Below, piece after piece: positions 1-8,023 of a stretch of 44,275 nucleotides of DNA. A program made the position numbers and the translations under genes. Position 1 is the first letter of the stretch, and each line of letters begins with the position of its first letter. This DNA is from an uncultured Lachnospiraceae bacterium (lineage in GTDB: Bacteria > Bacillota > Clostridia > Lachnospirales > Lachnospiraceae): assembly GCA_910583895.1 (NCBI GenBank), contig CAJTYJ010000032.1, positions 1 to 44,275 of the forward strand, written 5' to 3'. The notes beneath the pieces were generated by a model, which was not told the origin of the DNA, did no database searches, and was given only the letters and a program-made list of their open reading frames with translations.

Positions 1-323
1 TGACACTTTGGGCAGACGTATTCATTTTTCAATTACAGTTTGCGGAAACTCAAGGCTCTTTATATTTTACAGAGAGAATAAAATAAGCAAGTATGAAATG
101 CTTTATTCCATACTTGCTTATGCACACTCTGTTTGTCTGCGTTGATGATAAGTTGTTGTAAATACTTCCTTATCACTGTAAAATCAAGGAATACAGCGAT
201 TTTTTCTTTTAACTACTGTCAAAGATGGGATCTTATATCAGACTTTGCGTTTACACAAATTTTTAATATTAAATGCTTTTTCCACAAGATTACTTTATTC
301 TTCTAATATCATACTTCATCTCT
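1..323. other. Non-coding 3' flank of the accessory operon
   Basis: AT-rich stretch downstream of the minus-strand operon. It contains one clear hairpin (83-121, listed separately). I see no convincing gene. The only coding hint is at positions 1-32 on the minus strand, where one frame reads MKNEYVCPKC from a TTG codon, like the start of a zinc-ribbon protein. It has no ribosome site and is cut by the window edge. Confidence 0.5.
83..121 (-). terminator. Rho-independent terminator of the type VII-like operon
   Basis: A perfect 13-bp inverted repeat (83-95 with 109-121) around a 13-nt loop. On the minus strand the stem runs into a T-rich stretch (TTTTATT). It lies about 200 nt beyond the last gene of the minus-strand operon and is the first good terminator met, so the whole operon probably ends here. 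Confidence 0.6.
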
Positions 324-767
324 TTATACCTTTGGTATATCTTTCCTATAAGTGCTGTAACAGCCTTTTCCGCATTTCTTACAAATTTTATTGATACGGT
401 ATGTAATACGTTCGCCCGGAACGTACTGTTCCTGTGAACCAATTATATCACCATTTCTATTTCTTGTATTAGTTTTAACAAGTACAGAAACATTTTCTCT
501 CTTTATCACCTCTTCGCCTGTCTCTTCCAAGCAAAATCTCTTATTACACGAAGGACACTTATAATCCTTTCCGTACCAATAATAAATAATCAAGTACATA
601 ACCATAACGCCTATCAAAGTAAAGACAAGCATAATCAATCTTTCCGGGATGCTGCTCATCCCTATTCCCAGTACTCCACATACACCTACCACAATGAAAA
701 AAGCCACGATGATTGTTATAATGAACCGTACCCAATTCATAAATCCACAAAATAAATCCCTAAACAT
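324..767 (-). CDS. Two-TM membrane protein with zinc ribbon
   Basis: 147 aa, no family recognised. Visible: two hydrophobic helices at about residues 13-36 and 43-64, then a soluble domain opening with CPSC (71-74) and closing with CKKCGKGC near residue 130. The two Cys pairs bracket about 50 residues, as in a split zinc ribbon. It is the last gene of the minus-strand accessory operon, 28 nt after the YbjN-like gene, with a good ribosome site (GAGGG, 8 nt before ATG). It would sit in the cytoplasmic membrane with the zinc domain inside or outside. A role as a small membrane component or immunity-type protein of the neighbouring export-like machine is inferred from position only. Confidence 0.7.
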   Translation of the reverse strand: MFRDLFCGFMNWVRFIITIIVAFFIVVGVCGVLGIGMSSIPERLIMLVFTLIGVMVMYLIIYYWYGKDYKCPSCNKRFCLEETGEEVIKRENVSVLVKTNTRNRNGDIIGSQEQYVPGERITYRINKICKKCGKGCYSTYRKDIPKV

Positions 768-795
768 TTTATTTTCCCTCTTTGGTTATTTGGTG

Positions 796-1185
796 CTAAA
801 TTTTAGCAAATTCAGCTTGTGCCAGCTGTACATCTGCCGCCATTTTTATCAACACATTCTCCAATTTTCCTTGTGATGACAGAAACGACTTAACCGTCAA
901 CATATTGTCATCTATTAAAAATGTCACATCTGTATACTCACAATTAAGAGCATTCAACTTTCGCAGCAACGTTAATTCATCGAAATCCTTAATCGGTTTT
1001 CTGACATAAATCTCAACATCATCATCATTTTCATAGAATACAATTGCGATATTATATATGCAGCCCTTTTCCCCTCTTTCCGGGAACGAAATAACCACAA
1101 ATCCATCACCTTTTTTTTCATAAATAGCATTCTTATCTATCCCCTGAGATGTTGCATAATCATAAAATGCCTTTAATGTATTCAA
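796..1185 (-). CDS. YbjN / type III chaperone-like small protein
   Basis: 129 aa, starting at TTG (1185) behind GGAAGG. It overlaps the end of the upstream 479-aa gene by 26 nt, so translation is probably coupled. The pattern (N-terminal helix, a run of short beta strands with an acidic DDDVEIYV turn, then a DDNMLTVKSF strand and a long C-terminal helix) resembles YbjN and the type III secretion chaperone fold. That similarity is my reading of the pattern, not a search result. YbjN-like proteins are often encoded beside secreted or ATPase partners. Being coupled to the effector-like gene upstream, a dedicated chaperone or immunity role is a reasonable guess. Confidence 0.6.
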   Translation of the reverse strand: MNTLKAFYDYATSQGIDKNAIYEKKGDGFVVISFPERGEKGCIYNIAIVFYENDDDVEIYVRKPIKDFDELTLLRKLNALNCEYTDVTFLIDDNMLTVKSFLSSQGKLENVLIKMAADVQLAQAEFAKI

Positions 1186-2584
1186 CTACTTCACTTCCTT
1201 CCTCAATACAATCTATGCCTTTTTTCAGTTTGTCAAAAATCCCCTGTGCAGTAATAAATGGTGGAGCTTTTGGTTTCCTAACAGCTATTAATTTCCTTTC
1301 CTTGGCTCTTTTATATTCTTCCACTTCTTTATTATACGCTTTAAAATGCGCACCAAGTTCTTGAAGGATCATGATTTTCTTATCTGCCTTAGCGTGTTCT
1401 TTTTCGTATTTTTTGTTAACATACTTTGCTGCCTTTTCCACCAAACCCAATCCACTAGAGCCCAAATCAGGAATGGCCCTAATAACAGCCAGCATGCCAG
1501 TTCCAGGCGCTAAAGCGTTACGTGCTGCACTGGCAAAACCAGCTCCACTCTCAACCATACCCAGAGCCGAAACAATAACATCTAGTTTACCCGAATCACT
1601 CCATTCTTCAAGTTTTTCAGCTCCGCCCACAGCAATTGGCGCCGCTAATACGAATTTCGTCAATGTTGAAACTCCGAGTTCCGTGCCAGATGCTCCTGCA
1701 GCTTCCTTTATTGCACTGATGATACCGCCCGTCAACTCCACCGTATTATTATAAGCTGCAATGCCCTTGATTATATTTCTCGCAACAGATTTCTTTGGTT
1801 TCGCATACTTTAATTTATCCAAGCCCTCCAACGTCTCGCTTATTTTAGCAATGAAACCAATTCCTGATTCAACAACATCAAATGCATTTTTCTTTTTTAT
1901 ACCCAAAGCTGCAAATGCCGCTGTCTTTGCAACACCTACCGCTGCTTTTGTGATATCTTCTCTGCCTTCGCGTTTTTTTATAACCATTAACGCCGCCAGA
2001 TTTCTTCTCTTTTCCTCGACATCAGCTCCAAACCCCTGCAATAATGAGTCATACTGGCGAAACAATCTTTCGAACAATGAACTTACAGTACAAAAGAAAG
2101 AGTACATAAGGGTACTTATCGGATTATTTTCATCTGGTCTGCTTACCTGATACTGGTCTAAAAACCTGTCATATCCAGAAAAAACTCTGTAAACTTCCTC
2201 TGTAGCGTTAGGTATATATGGGTTAGATGTATCAGAATGAAACTCCTGTATATTCTCACTGTGAGTGACCAATCTGGAAAAAACATCTTCTGTATCCGCT
2301 AGTTGTATCTTCAATCGACTTATAGAACTTTCTGATGCTCTTATTCTAATTGCCGACTCCTCAATTGCTTCCTCGATGCCTGCAAACTCATCTTTTATCT
2401 CTTTTGATACAGAAATCGCCATACTTCTGATTTCATTTGAAAACCTGTTAAAAGCCTCATAATGATAGGACTCTAATTCGCATCCGGCTTTTTCTATAAA
2501 ATTTGTTAACGCACAGGTCAGTCCTTCGATTTGATCTGCAACTTGACGAATATATAAATACGAATCATCATTAAGATTCATCAT
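1160..2584 (-). CDS. Helical effector-like protein of the accessory operon
   Basis: About 474 aa from the ATG at 2584. A second ATG at 2581 also suits the GGAAGGGAG ribosome site, while the upstream ATG at 2599 has none. The N-terminal ~130 residues are predicted coiled coil. The middle is basic (KKREGREDI, KYAKPKKSVARN). Residues about 270-390 are Gly/Ala-rich and weakly hydrophobic, like a membrane-inserting or pore segment, and a charged Lys/Glu helix follows. The plan (long N-terminal helical bundle, then Gly/Ala-rich segment) recalls LXG/WXG-type type VII substrates, but I see no definite LXG motif and no known toxin domain. It follows the FtsK-like ATPase gene directly (stop at 2599-2601). 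Function unknown. Candidate substrate or structural component. Confidence 0.65.
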   Translation of the reverse strand: MMNLNDDSYLYIRQVADQIEGLTCALTNFIEKAGCELESYHYEAFNRFSNEIRSMAISVSKEIKDEFAGIEEAIEESAIRIRASESSISRLKIQLADTEDVFSRLVTHSENIQEFHSDTSNPYIPNATEEVYRVFSGYDRFLDQYQVSRPDENNPISTLMYSFFCTVSSLFERLFRQYDSLLQGFGADVEEKRRNLAALMVIKKREGREDITKAAVGVAKTAAFAALGIKKKNAFDVVESGIGFIAKISETLEGLDKLKYAKPKKSVARNIIKGIAAYNNTVELTGGIISAIKEAAGASGTELGVSTLTKFVLAAPIAVGGAEKLEEWSDSGKLDVIVSALGMVESGAGFASAARNALAPGTGMLAVIRAIPDLGSSGLGLVEKAAKYVNKKYEKEHAKADKKIMILQELGAHFKAYNKEVEEYKRAKERKLIAVRKPKAPPFITAQGIFDKLKKGIDCIEEGSEVVEYIKGIL

Positions 2585-2598
2585 ATCTCTCCCTTCCA

Positions 2599-4860
2599 TT
2601 AACTGAGAATTGAATCAAAATCAATCTCCGGGACTATTACCTCTTGCAAATCAAATTTAAATTTTTTGAAAGATCTTTGTGTAGCGCTACTACTGATCGC
2701 AAAATCAACGGAAATGGAATTTTCTGATTTTTTTGTGAATGGCAGTTTCAACTTATTATAATAGCTCTCATTATTTCCAGTCACAAACAAATAATCACAT
2801 GCTTTGCTGCACATATAAAAATCGTTAAAATCAATATTAGAAGCTACTAACACGAAAAGCATATTATAATTCATTGCATCTGTGAGGACGGTTTCCATTT
2901 CTCTCGGAAATTTGCCAACCATCTCTGTGCCAATAATCCAAAAAATACTGGCATCGAACAGATCAACCAGCGATCTCCCATTTGCCTCTTTTTCATACAG
3001 CATGTTGATGATTCTAAAATATGATTTGTCAATATCATAATTATGTAATATTGTTCCCTGTACTGCTGGTATATCCTCTATACTCTTATTTGTATAATAC
3101 TCACTTAACTCTTGAAGAACTTCCTTTTCTTCATCAGATAAATCAGGAAGAATATCCTTTTGTTCATCAGATAAATCATCAAAATGCTTTGCTCTTAGAC
3201 AAAAAGCATCATAAGCAAATTCTTTAAGCGATGCATACTGCTGATAACGATTAATCAAAGAGGCTTCTCTGCTTCGTCTCCCAAATGTCCCCACAATCTC
3301 ATCTAAAAATCCTATTGAATGATGGATCTCGCTATTTGGTACATTCAATTCCTGTGCAAGATCCATCTTCTTCATGAATAAATCATTTCTTACAATTATG
3401 TGATGTTTATAACCGTTTGCTCTGGGAGAATTCTTGAAGTTTTCAGCTAACAGCTTACATATATATACTGTATCATCAACAACCGGACTAAAGACTCCTA
3501 TATTCTTTCTTACACCTCTTTCTAAAAATACTGTTTCATAATCATATTTTTTATAATTGAAAACAACCGCCTCACCCAATGTCACAATATCAAACAAGCT
3601 GCTGTTTTTTGCAAGATAATCGGTTCTCACATCTTTTATTGCCGCAAGCACATCCTCCAACTCATCCATACTCTTAATACTGTCTTCCTGATAGAATTTA
3701 TGGACAGAGTCATATTTTACTTTTTCTCCACAATCAGTTATATCTTGTAAATATGTATAGAAATATTCTTCTGAAACAAATGGAACTTTAAATAACTGGT
3801 TGGTATCTTCTTTTCCAGCACCAATGTTTGCCAATACCATGCCTTTCTTATCCAATTTTGATGCACCAGGGTTTCCTAATATTCTGCTGGATACTTCCGG
3901 GTCGCACGCTAACGCAAATCTGGCCTTAAAGTTGGCAAAGGCACTTTGACTCATAGTTCCAGACATTTCCTGGCTTGCGAACATCAAATGAAAACCCGTT
4001 GCCCGACCCAATTTCGTAATTGAAGTAAGCAAATCTGTGATCTGTATTTCTTCTTTCCCTGTTGCCTCCAAAAACAACTGTTGGAATTCATCAACAATGA
4101 AAAGGACTCTGGGAAGAACGATCTGATATTTTTCTCTTACTTCACTTAACTTCTGCTGTCCAATGAGTGCAAAGAAGTTCTGTCTTGCAACCATACAGCC
4201 TGCCAGGTAATTCAATAAGCTAAGAACATAACGGATCTCACTTGTTGCAGCAACGGCCTTGATATGTGGTACATTGCATTTTGATAAATATCTACTAAAC
4301 TCAACCTTTTTGAAATCAGCCAGATATAAATCAAGTTCCCATGGTGAATATTCGGCAAGCAATGAGAAAATAACACTATTCAAAAATACTGACTTACCTG
4401 AACCGGTACGTCCAGCAACAAGGGAATGAACCGCATCATCTCCTAATGTTATGGTTGTTGGGCCTGACCATTCTTCATTCTTAAGACCTGGTCTAAGATT
4501 AATACCATTATTTGTTGTATTAAACCATAGTCCACTGGTGGCACCACTTGCGTCAATTACTTGATCAATCACTCTGAGATCTCTGTTATCCAATAATTGC
4601 TGAAACAAAGTCTTACATTCATCCTGTCCATTGCAGCTGCTGAACAAAGCAATAAACTCAACTGGTTCTTTTATACAGACAAACTGCTTATCATTATTGG
4701 ATTTAGGTGAATTTACTGTTGAATAAATCTTTGGATTTTTTTCACCAATCAAAATCTTTAAGTTATCTAAATAAGCCTGGTAAGATAGCCTGCTTTTTTC
4801 TTCTTCCCTCTGCCTTTTAAGTTTTGCCAAGTCATCTAGTGTTAACATTTCTTCCGCCAT
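2599..4860 (-). CDS. FtsK/SpoIIIE (EssC-like) ATPase
   Basis: 753 aa from the ATG at 4860, which has TTTTGGAG 7 nt upstream. An in-frame TTG at 4872 lacks a ribosome site. The Walker A GRTGSGKS lies at about 150-157, followed by FLNSVIFSLL and YLADFKKVEF typical of FtsK/EssC domains. Walker B is RVLFIVDEF near 251-259, and LGRATGFHLMFASQ near residue 310 is the usual FtsK sensor strand. The C-terminal half (about 420-753) looks like a second, degenerate ATPase module without a Walker A. There are no TM helices and no gamma DNA-binding domain, so it resembles the soluble motor part of EssC/EccC type VII ATPases more than a chromosome translocase. The membrane part may be supplied by the 673-aa protein. 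It has a 15-nt gap to the upstream gene and is part of a co-directional six-gene operon. Confidence 0.8.
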   Translation of the reverse strand: MAEEMLTLDDLAKLKRQREEEKSRLSYQAYLDNLKILIGEKNPKIYSTVNSPKSNNDKQFVCIKEPVEFIALFSSCNGQDECKTLFQQLLDNRDLRVIDQVIDASGATSGLWFNTTNNGINLRPGLKNEEWSGPTTITLGDDAVHSLVAGRTGSGKSVFLNSVIFSLLAEYSPWELDLYLADFKKVEFSRYLSKCNVPHIKAVAATSEIRYVLSLLNYLAGCMVARQNFFALIGQQKLSEVREKYQIVLPRVLFIVDEFQQLFLEATGKEEIQITDLLTSITKLGRATGFHLMFASQEMSGTMSQSAFANFKARFALACDPEVSSRILGNPGASKLDKKGMVLANIGAGKEDTNQLFKVPFVSEEYFYTYLQDITDCGEKVKYDSVHKFYQEDSIKSMDELEDVLAAIKDVRTDYLAKNSSLFDIVTLGEAVVFNYKKYDYETVFLERGVRKNIGVFSPVVDDTVYICKLLAENFKNSPRANGYKHHIIVRNDLFMKKMDLAQELNVPNSEIHHSIGFLDEIVGTFGRRSREASLINRYQQYASLKEFAYDAFCLRAKHFDDLSDEQKDILPDLSDEEKEVLQELSEYYTNKSIEDIPAVQGTILHNYDIDKSYFRIINMLYEKEANGRSLVDLFDASIFWIIGTEMVGKFPREMETVLTDAMNYNMLFVLVASNIDFNDFYMCSKACDYLFVTGNNESYYNKLKLPFTKKSENSISVDFAISSSATQRSFKKFKFDLQEVIVPEIDFDSILS

Positions 4861-4875
4861 ATTAATCTCCAAAAC

Positions 4876-5610
4876 TTAATCCATGATTTGCTTAACTCTT
4901 GCTTTCAATGCAGAAGCTCCGCTACTGACAAAGCTCTGTGATTTAGCTGCCGCTGTCTGCGCTGCATTTGCCCCTAATCCTCGCATCTCATTAGACCTGG
5001 TTTCAAATTCCTGTGCCAACGAAGCAAAACTCTCACGTATTCCAGACTTAAATCCGGCGATTACAATTGAGATAGACTGTGCCACAACAGGTTCGATCGA
5101 AATGTAAATCTCATTTTCACTTTTATGATTTTCAATATTGTTTGTATACTGGTTTTGTTTTACCTCTAACGATTCAACAAAGCGGTTGATTTCCTGCTTG
5201 ATATTTTCAAAATCTGATACCTCACAACGCCAGTTCGTAGTATTGATTCCTGACAGACTAGAATCATCAAGTCTTTTCCACGATTGAATTTCCTGCTCTA
5301 TCTGTGTTTCTAACTGCCTGCTTCTATTCTTTGCATGTTCTCCTGCAGACATTCTTTCCATTATTCTAGAAAAACTCAAATCACTGCTCTGCCACTCATC
5401 CATTGCTCTTAATTCAGCTTGCTTCAATTCTTCGTTATAGTATTTCACAGTTTCAACAGACAATTTAACAACGGGTTCATACTTAAGTTCCTGCGCATGT
5501 GCTGTCAATGCTTCTGCAACGCTCTTTGTCTCTTCCTGTATTTCACTGAGACAATCCTGATACATTTTGTACATACTTGAAATTTCGTCTTCGCTAAAAT
5601 TAAATCCCAT
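4876..5610 (-). CDS. Coiled-coil protein of the accessory operon
   Basis: 244 aa, family not recognised. It is almost entirely alpha-helical and rich in Glu, Gln and Lys. The C-terminal tail is Ala/Ser-rich (AAQTAAAKSQSFVSSGASA) and ends KARVKQIMD. No TM segment or signal peptide is evident. GGAGGAGAAGAG precedes the ATG at 5610 at good spacing, 12 nt after the membrane-protein gene. A small helical protein between membrane component and ATPase could be an adaptor or an oversized WXG100-like substrate. No WXG motif is visible, so that is conjecture. Confidence 0.65.
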   Translation of the reverse strand: MGFNFSEDEISSMYKMYQDCLSEIQEETKSVAEALTAHAQELKYEPVVKLSVETVKYYNEELKQAELRAMDEWQSSDLSFSRIMERMSAGEHAKNRSRQLETQIEQEIQSWKRLDDSSLSGINTTNWRCEVSDFENIKQEINRFVESLEVKQNQYTNNIENHKSENEIYISIEPVVAQSISIVIAGFKSGIRESFASLAQEFETRSNEMRGLGANAAQTAAAKSQSFVSSGASALKARVKQIMD

Positions 5611-5622
5611 CTCTTCTCCTCC

Positions 5623-7644
5623 TTATTTGATAGTCCTTACATCAACCATTACAAAACCAGGTACTTCTCCATTTATGGTAAAGAATTTTACAAAATTATA
5701 CTTTAAAAGAAATTCATACAATCCTTCACTCAGTTCGTATGTATCAACATATAAATTCTTAGATACTGATATGCCTTCACCTGAATTTACTTTCGCTTCA
5801 AATTCTTTAAATGACAATATGCTGTCTACACATATCTTTTCATCTAATTGTCTTTTCTGATTTGACACCATCAACTCAAATTCAAATTCGCTAAGAATAC
5901 TCTCGTACTCATAAATTTGTTTTGATTCTTTAATCTTCTTAATCACCTTAGAAAATGTTCTTGTATTGTTATCTTCTGCCAATAAATTCTGCGTCGTACT
6001 CTGTCTCATAAATAGGATCGGTAAGAAACCAAAATTCTCTCCACTGATGAATAGCTGAACCGTCTCTCTGTCCATTGATGCGAAATCAACGCCAACAAAA
6101 AACACGATATTATATTTAATCGGATTCTCACGTTTTCTTAATTTATCTGGATTAATAGTAGCAATTCTGCCATCCGCCAAAGAATCCACCGTATTTCTTG
6201 TCCCCTCTAATTTTGAATACAAATTCTGTAATTCTTGCTGTGTTCTTAAGACTTGCATCATTCCCCTTGTCCTGCTTGCAGGGAAATGTAATCCTTCAAA
6301 ATCAATAAGCCACATGTCTATAATATCCATTGAACTTTCGCCAAAGAAACCATTCATGAATTTCTCAATCAAAATAGCACTATTCTTTCTAAATCTTTCT
6401 CCATTTTCTGCACTTTCTTCATTGTAACAAATAAGCATTGGCTTATAATTATGCTTAAATGAGACCAGCTCTTTAGCGCCATGATTATCCCTGTTCGAAA
6501 AGCCCAGTGCTACATATGGAGAAAGAACTCCATGATTATGTTCTCCATCAGCTATCATTCCAAGAACTCCATTTTCCTTTGAGTTCAATTCAGCAACTAA
6601 CTCTTCCTTGTTCTTAAATACTGCTTCCCCCCTTGCCAAACACTCCTCAATTTCCTCTTTCTTTTGAGATATTTGTGCCGCTAATTCGTCATATTTTTTC
6701 TTTAATCCTTCCACAATGGCTGGTCTTATCGGTTCAGTCCCGGTTGATTTCTGTGGCTCAGTTTCAAGTCCATGATTCTTAATATGTTCTATTTCCTTCT
6801 TCCAGTCACTTACCGTGCTGTTCATAAAATCTGATAGTTTGTAATCATAAAGAGCCTCCTCAAATTTTTTAGGGTCTGAAATAGCCATGTAAACCAGTTG
6901 GTTCTTTAATAAGTATTCTTTTGCAAAATACTTTGCCATATAATAAATAACTAAATTAACAAGAATAATCAGTCCAGCAACAATCGCTATATGAATTATC
7001 GTTGCTTGCAGCAACTCTTTATTAAATAGTTCTACAGCCTTATCGTATTCCTCTTTCTTTAACCCAAGTATGTAATCCTCGTACTTTAATACAAACCTGT
7101 TATAGACTCTAACAACAATTTTAGGAATTAAAATAATTCCCCATACAATCAACGCAGCTAAAATTCTTAATATTCTTGGAAAAAATACGAAAAAGTCAAA
7201 TCTAAAAATAAAACCAAATACTTTATTGATGACAGAGAACACATTAAATTTCGTTATGTTATATGCTCTTTCAACATGGAATCCCTGACTAAAATCTGGT
7301 TCACTCTGAGAAACCAATTTATCAGCCTTCTTTTTAGTAAGCCATTTTATTGCCTTGGCAAAATTTTTATTAATTTTATCATTTGTATTCCCAAGCTTGC
7401 CCATCTGCATCCGGACTTCTTTTTGAAGCACTGCCTTTTTGTTTTTTACCTCGTCATCTATATGATTTTCCATATTCTGAATGACTACATTTGCATCTGT
7501 ATAATCAAATTGTTGCTGATGGTGCTTTAATTTTTGACTTTGCTCCTCAAGTTGTTCAAGCGAATTTTTATATTCTTCTGACTGACTAAGCACATTCTCG
7601 AATTTGGAGTACAATTCTTTGTATTCTTTGACACTGCTTACCAT
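5623..7644 (-). CDS. Membrane coiled-coil protein with degenerate ATPase-like C-terminus
   Basis: 673 aa, first full-length gene of the operon. Residues about 5-115 form a coiled coil. Two hydrophobic segments lie at about 152-180 and 214-236, separated by a short charged loop. A second coiled coil follows (about 320-365). The last 300 residues contain IIDMWLIDFEGLHFP and IKYNIVFFVGVDFA, which read like the Walker B and core strands of an FtsK/VirB4-type fold, but no Walker A is present. It may be the membrane half of a split EssC/EccC-like motor whose active ATPase is the 753-aa protein. The ribosome site (GAAAGG) overlaps the end of the small leader frame upstream, so translation may be coupled to it. 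Confidence 0.65.
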   Translation of the reverse strand: MVSSVKEYKELYSKFENVLSQSEEYKNSLEQLEEQSQKLKHHQQQFDYTDANVVIQNMENHIDDEVKNKKAVLQKEVRMQMGKLGNTNDKINKNFAKAIKWLTKKKADKLVSQSEPDFSQGFHVERAYNITKFNVFSVINKVFGFIFRFDFFVFFPRILRILAALIVWGIILIPKIVVRVYNRFVLKYEDYILGLKKEEYDKAVELFNKELLQATIIHIAIVAGLIILVNLVIYYMAKYFAKEYLLKNQLVYMAISDPKKFEEALYDYKLSDFMNSTVSDWKKEIEHIKNHGLETEPQKSTGTEPIRPAIVEGLKKKYDELAAQISQKKEEIEECLARGEAVFKNKEELVAELNSKENGVLGMIADGEHNHGVLSPYVALGFSNRDNHGAKELVSFKHNYKPMLICYNEESAENGERFRKNSAILIEKFMNGFFGESSMDIIDMWLIDFEGLHFPASRTRGMMQVLRTQQELQNLYSKLEGTRNTVDSLADGRIATINPDKLRKRENPIKYNIVFFVGVDFASMDRETVQLFISGENFGFLPILFMRQSTTQNLLAEDNNTRTFSKVIKKIKESKQIYEYESILSEFEFELMVSNQKRQLDEKICVDSILSFKEFEAKVNSGEGISVSKNLYVDTYELSEGLYEFLLKYNFVKFFTINGEVPGFVMVDVRTIK

Positions 7645-7653
7645 AGTTTCCAG

Positions 7654-7803
7654 TTACCTTTCTTCTGTTTGTATATTTATCATGTAGTGCAGTTTTTCTT
7701 CTGAAGTACCAATGCTAAAAAGTATACTTTCCCAATCCAATTCTTTTGCTTACCTTCCGCTTGATTCTAATACTTTTGCAATGCCTACCATTTTTAACTT
7801 CAC
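7654..7803 (-). pseudogene. Leader reading frame interrupted by one in-frame TAA
   Basis: Directly upstream of the 673-aa gene. From ATG 7791 (or GTG 7803), behind AGGGGG, the frame reads MVGIAKVLESSGR and stops at TAA 7750-7752. The same frame then runs open for 31 more codons (AKELDWESILFSIGTSEEK and onward to TEER) until TAA 7654-7656, 9 nt before the ATG of the next gene. Either a 13-residue leader peptide followed by chance open frame, or a 45-residue protein broken by a nonsense mutation. The second part looks protein-like (charged, amphipathic), which favours a decayed or recoded small gene. Family not recognised. Confidence 0.45.
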
Positions 7804-7817
7804 CCCCTAAAGCTTTA

Positions 7818-7994
7818 TCGAAAAGTGTACCTTTTGACATTTGTATCCACAGGGGTATCAGAAAAAGCTATCGTAAGAAAAAGTTTGGGAAAATCATGAA
7901 AATCAATAAAAAATTGGTCAAAATACTTGTGATTTTATAGAAAATAGTGTATAATTAGATATAAATTGCGGCTGTCAAAAGGTACACCTTTTGA
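7818..7994. repeat. Candidate invertible segment bounded by inverted recombinase sites
   Basis: The 15-mer GTGTACCTTTTGACA (7825-7839) recurs exactly, inverted, as TGTCAAAAGGTACAC at 7973-7987. Each copy forms a serine-recombinase-like site of two 9-nt arms around a non-palindromic dinucleotide: left arms 7818-7826 and 7829-7837 around GT 7827-7828; right arms 7975-7983 and 7986-7994 around AC 7984-7985. Three of the four arms are the same sequence (TCAAAAGGT or its complement); the left outer arm differs slightly. Because the dinucleotides are in opposite orientation, recombination would invert the 155 bp between them rather than delete it. A small serine recombinase gene begins 30 nt to the right. 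By analogy with Mpi/Hin-type switches, this is a phase-variable promoter segment. Confidence 0.75.
7927..7955 (+). promoter_or_regulatory. Promoter inside the invertible segment, pointing away from the operon
   Basis: TTGTGA (7927-7932), 17-nt spacer, TATAAT (7950-7955). As drawn it fires rightward, into the 3' end of the recombinase gene. If the segment between the crossover dinucleotides flips, the -10 would land at about 7857-7862 on the minus strand, facing the 673-aa gene with a leader of about 200 nt. No comparably good minus-strand promoter is visible between 7645 and 7825. The DNA is AT-rich, so a chance -10 match is possible. Confidence 0.6.
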
Positions 7995-8005
7995 CAGCCG
8001 CAATT
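7964..8005. repeat. 42-bp palindrome containing the right recombination site
   Basis: Two perfect 20-nt arms (7964-7983, 7986-8005) around the AC dinucleotide. The inner 9 nt of each arm are the recombinase half-sites, and the outer parts (AATTGCGGC and its complement) extend the symmetry further than a typical 26-bp site. The first bases fall at the expected start point of the rightward promoter, so its RNA would begin with a strong hairpin. No T-run follows on either strand, so it is not a canonical terminator. Confidence 0.75.
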
Positions 8006-8023
8006 CCATCATTAGCCTGCTTT

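Noticed and set aside
1..32. Minus-strand fragment reading MKNEYVCPKC, possible zinc-ribbon gene start
   Set aside because: Only ten codons in the window, TTG start, no ribosome site. Not callable.
7746..7940. 64-aa plus-strand frame across the left recombination site
   Set aside because: No ribosome site, crosses the crossover point and would be broken by inversion.
7964..8005. Palindrome as a plain terminator of the recombinase gene
   Set aside because: No T-run on either side, and its core matches the left recombination site. A recombination site explains it better.
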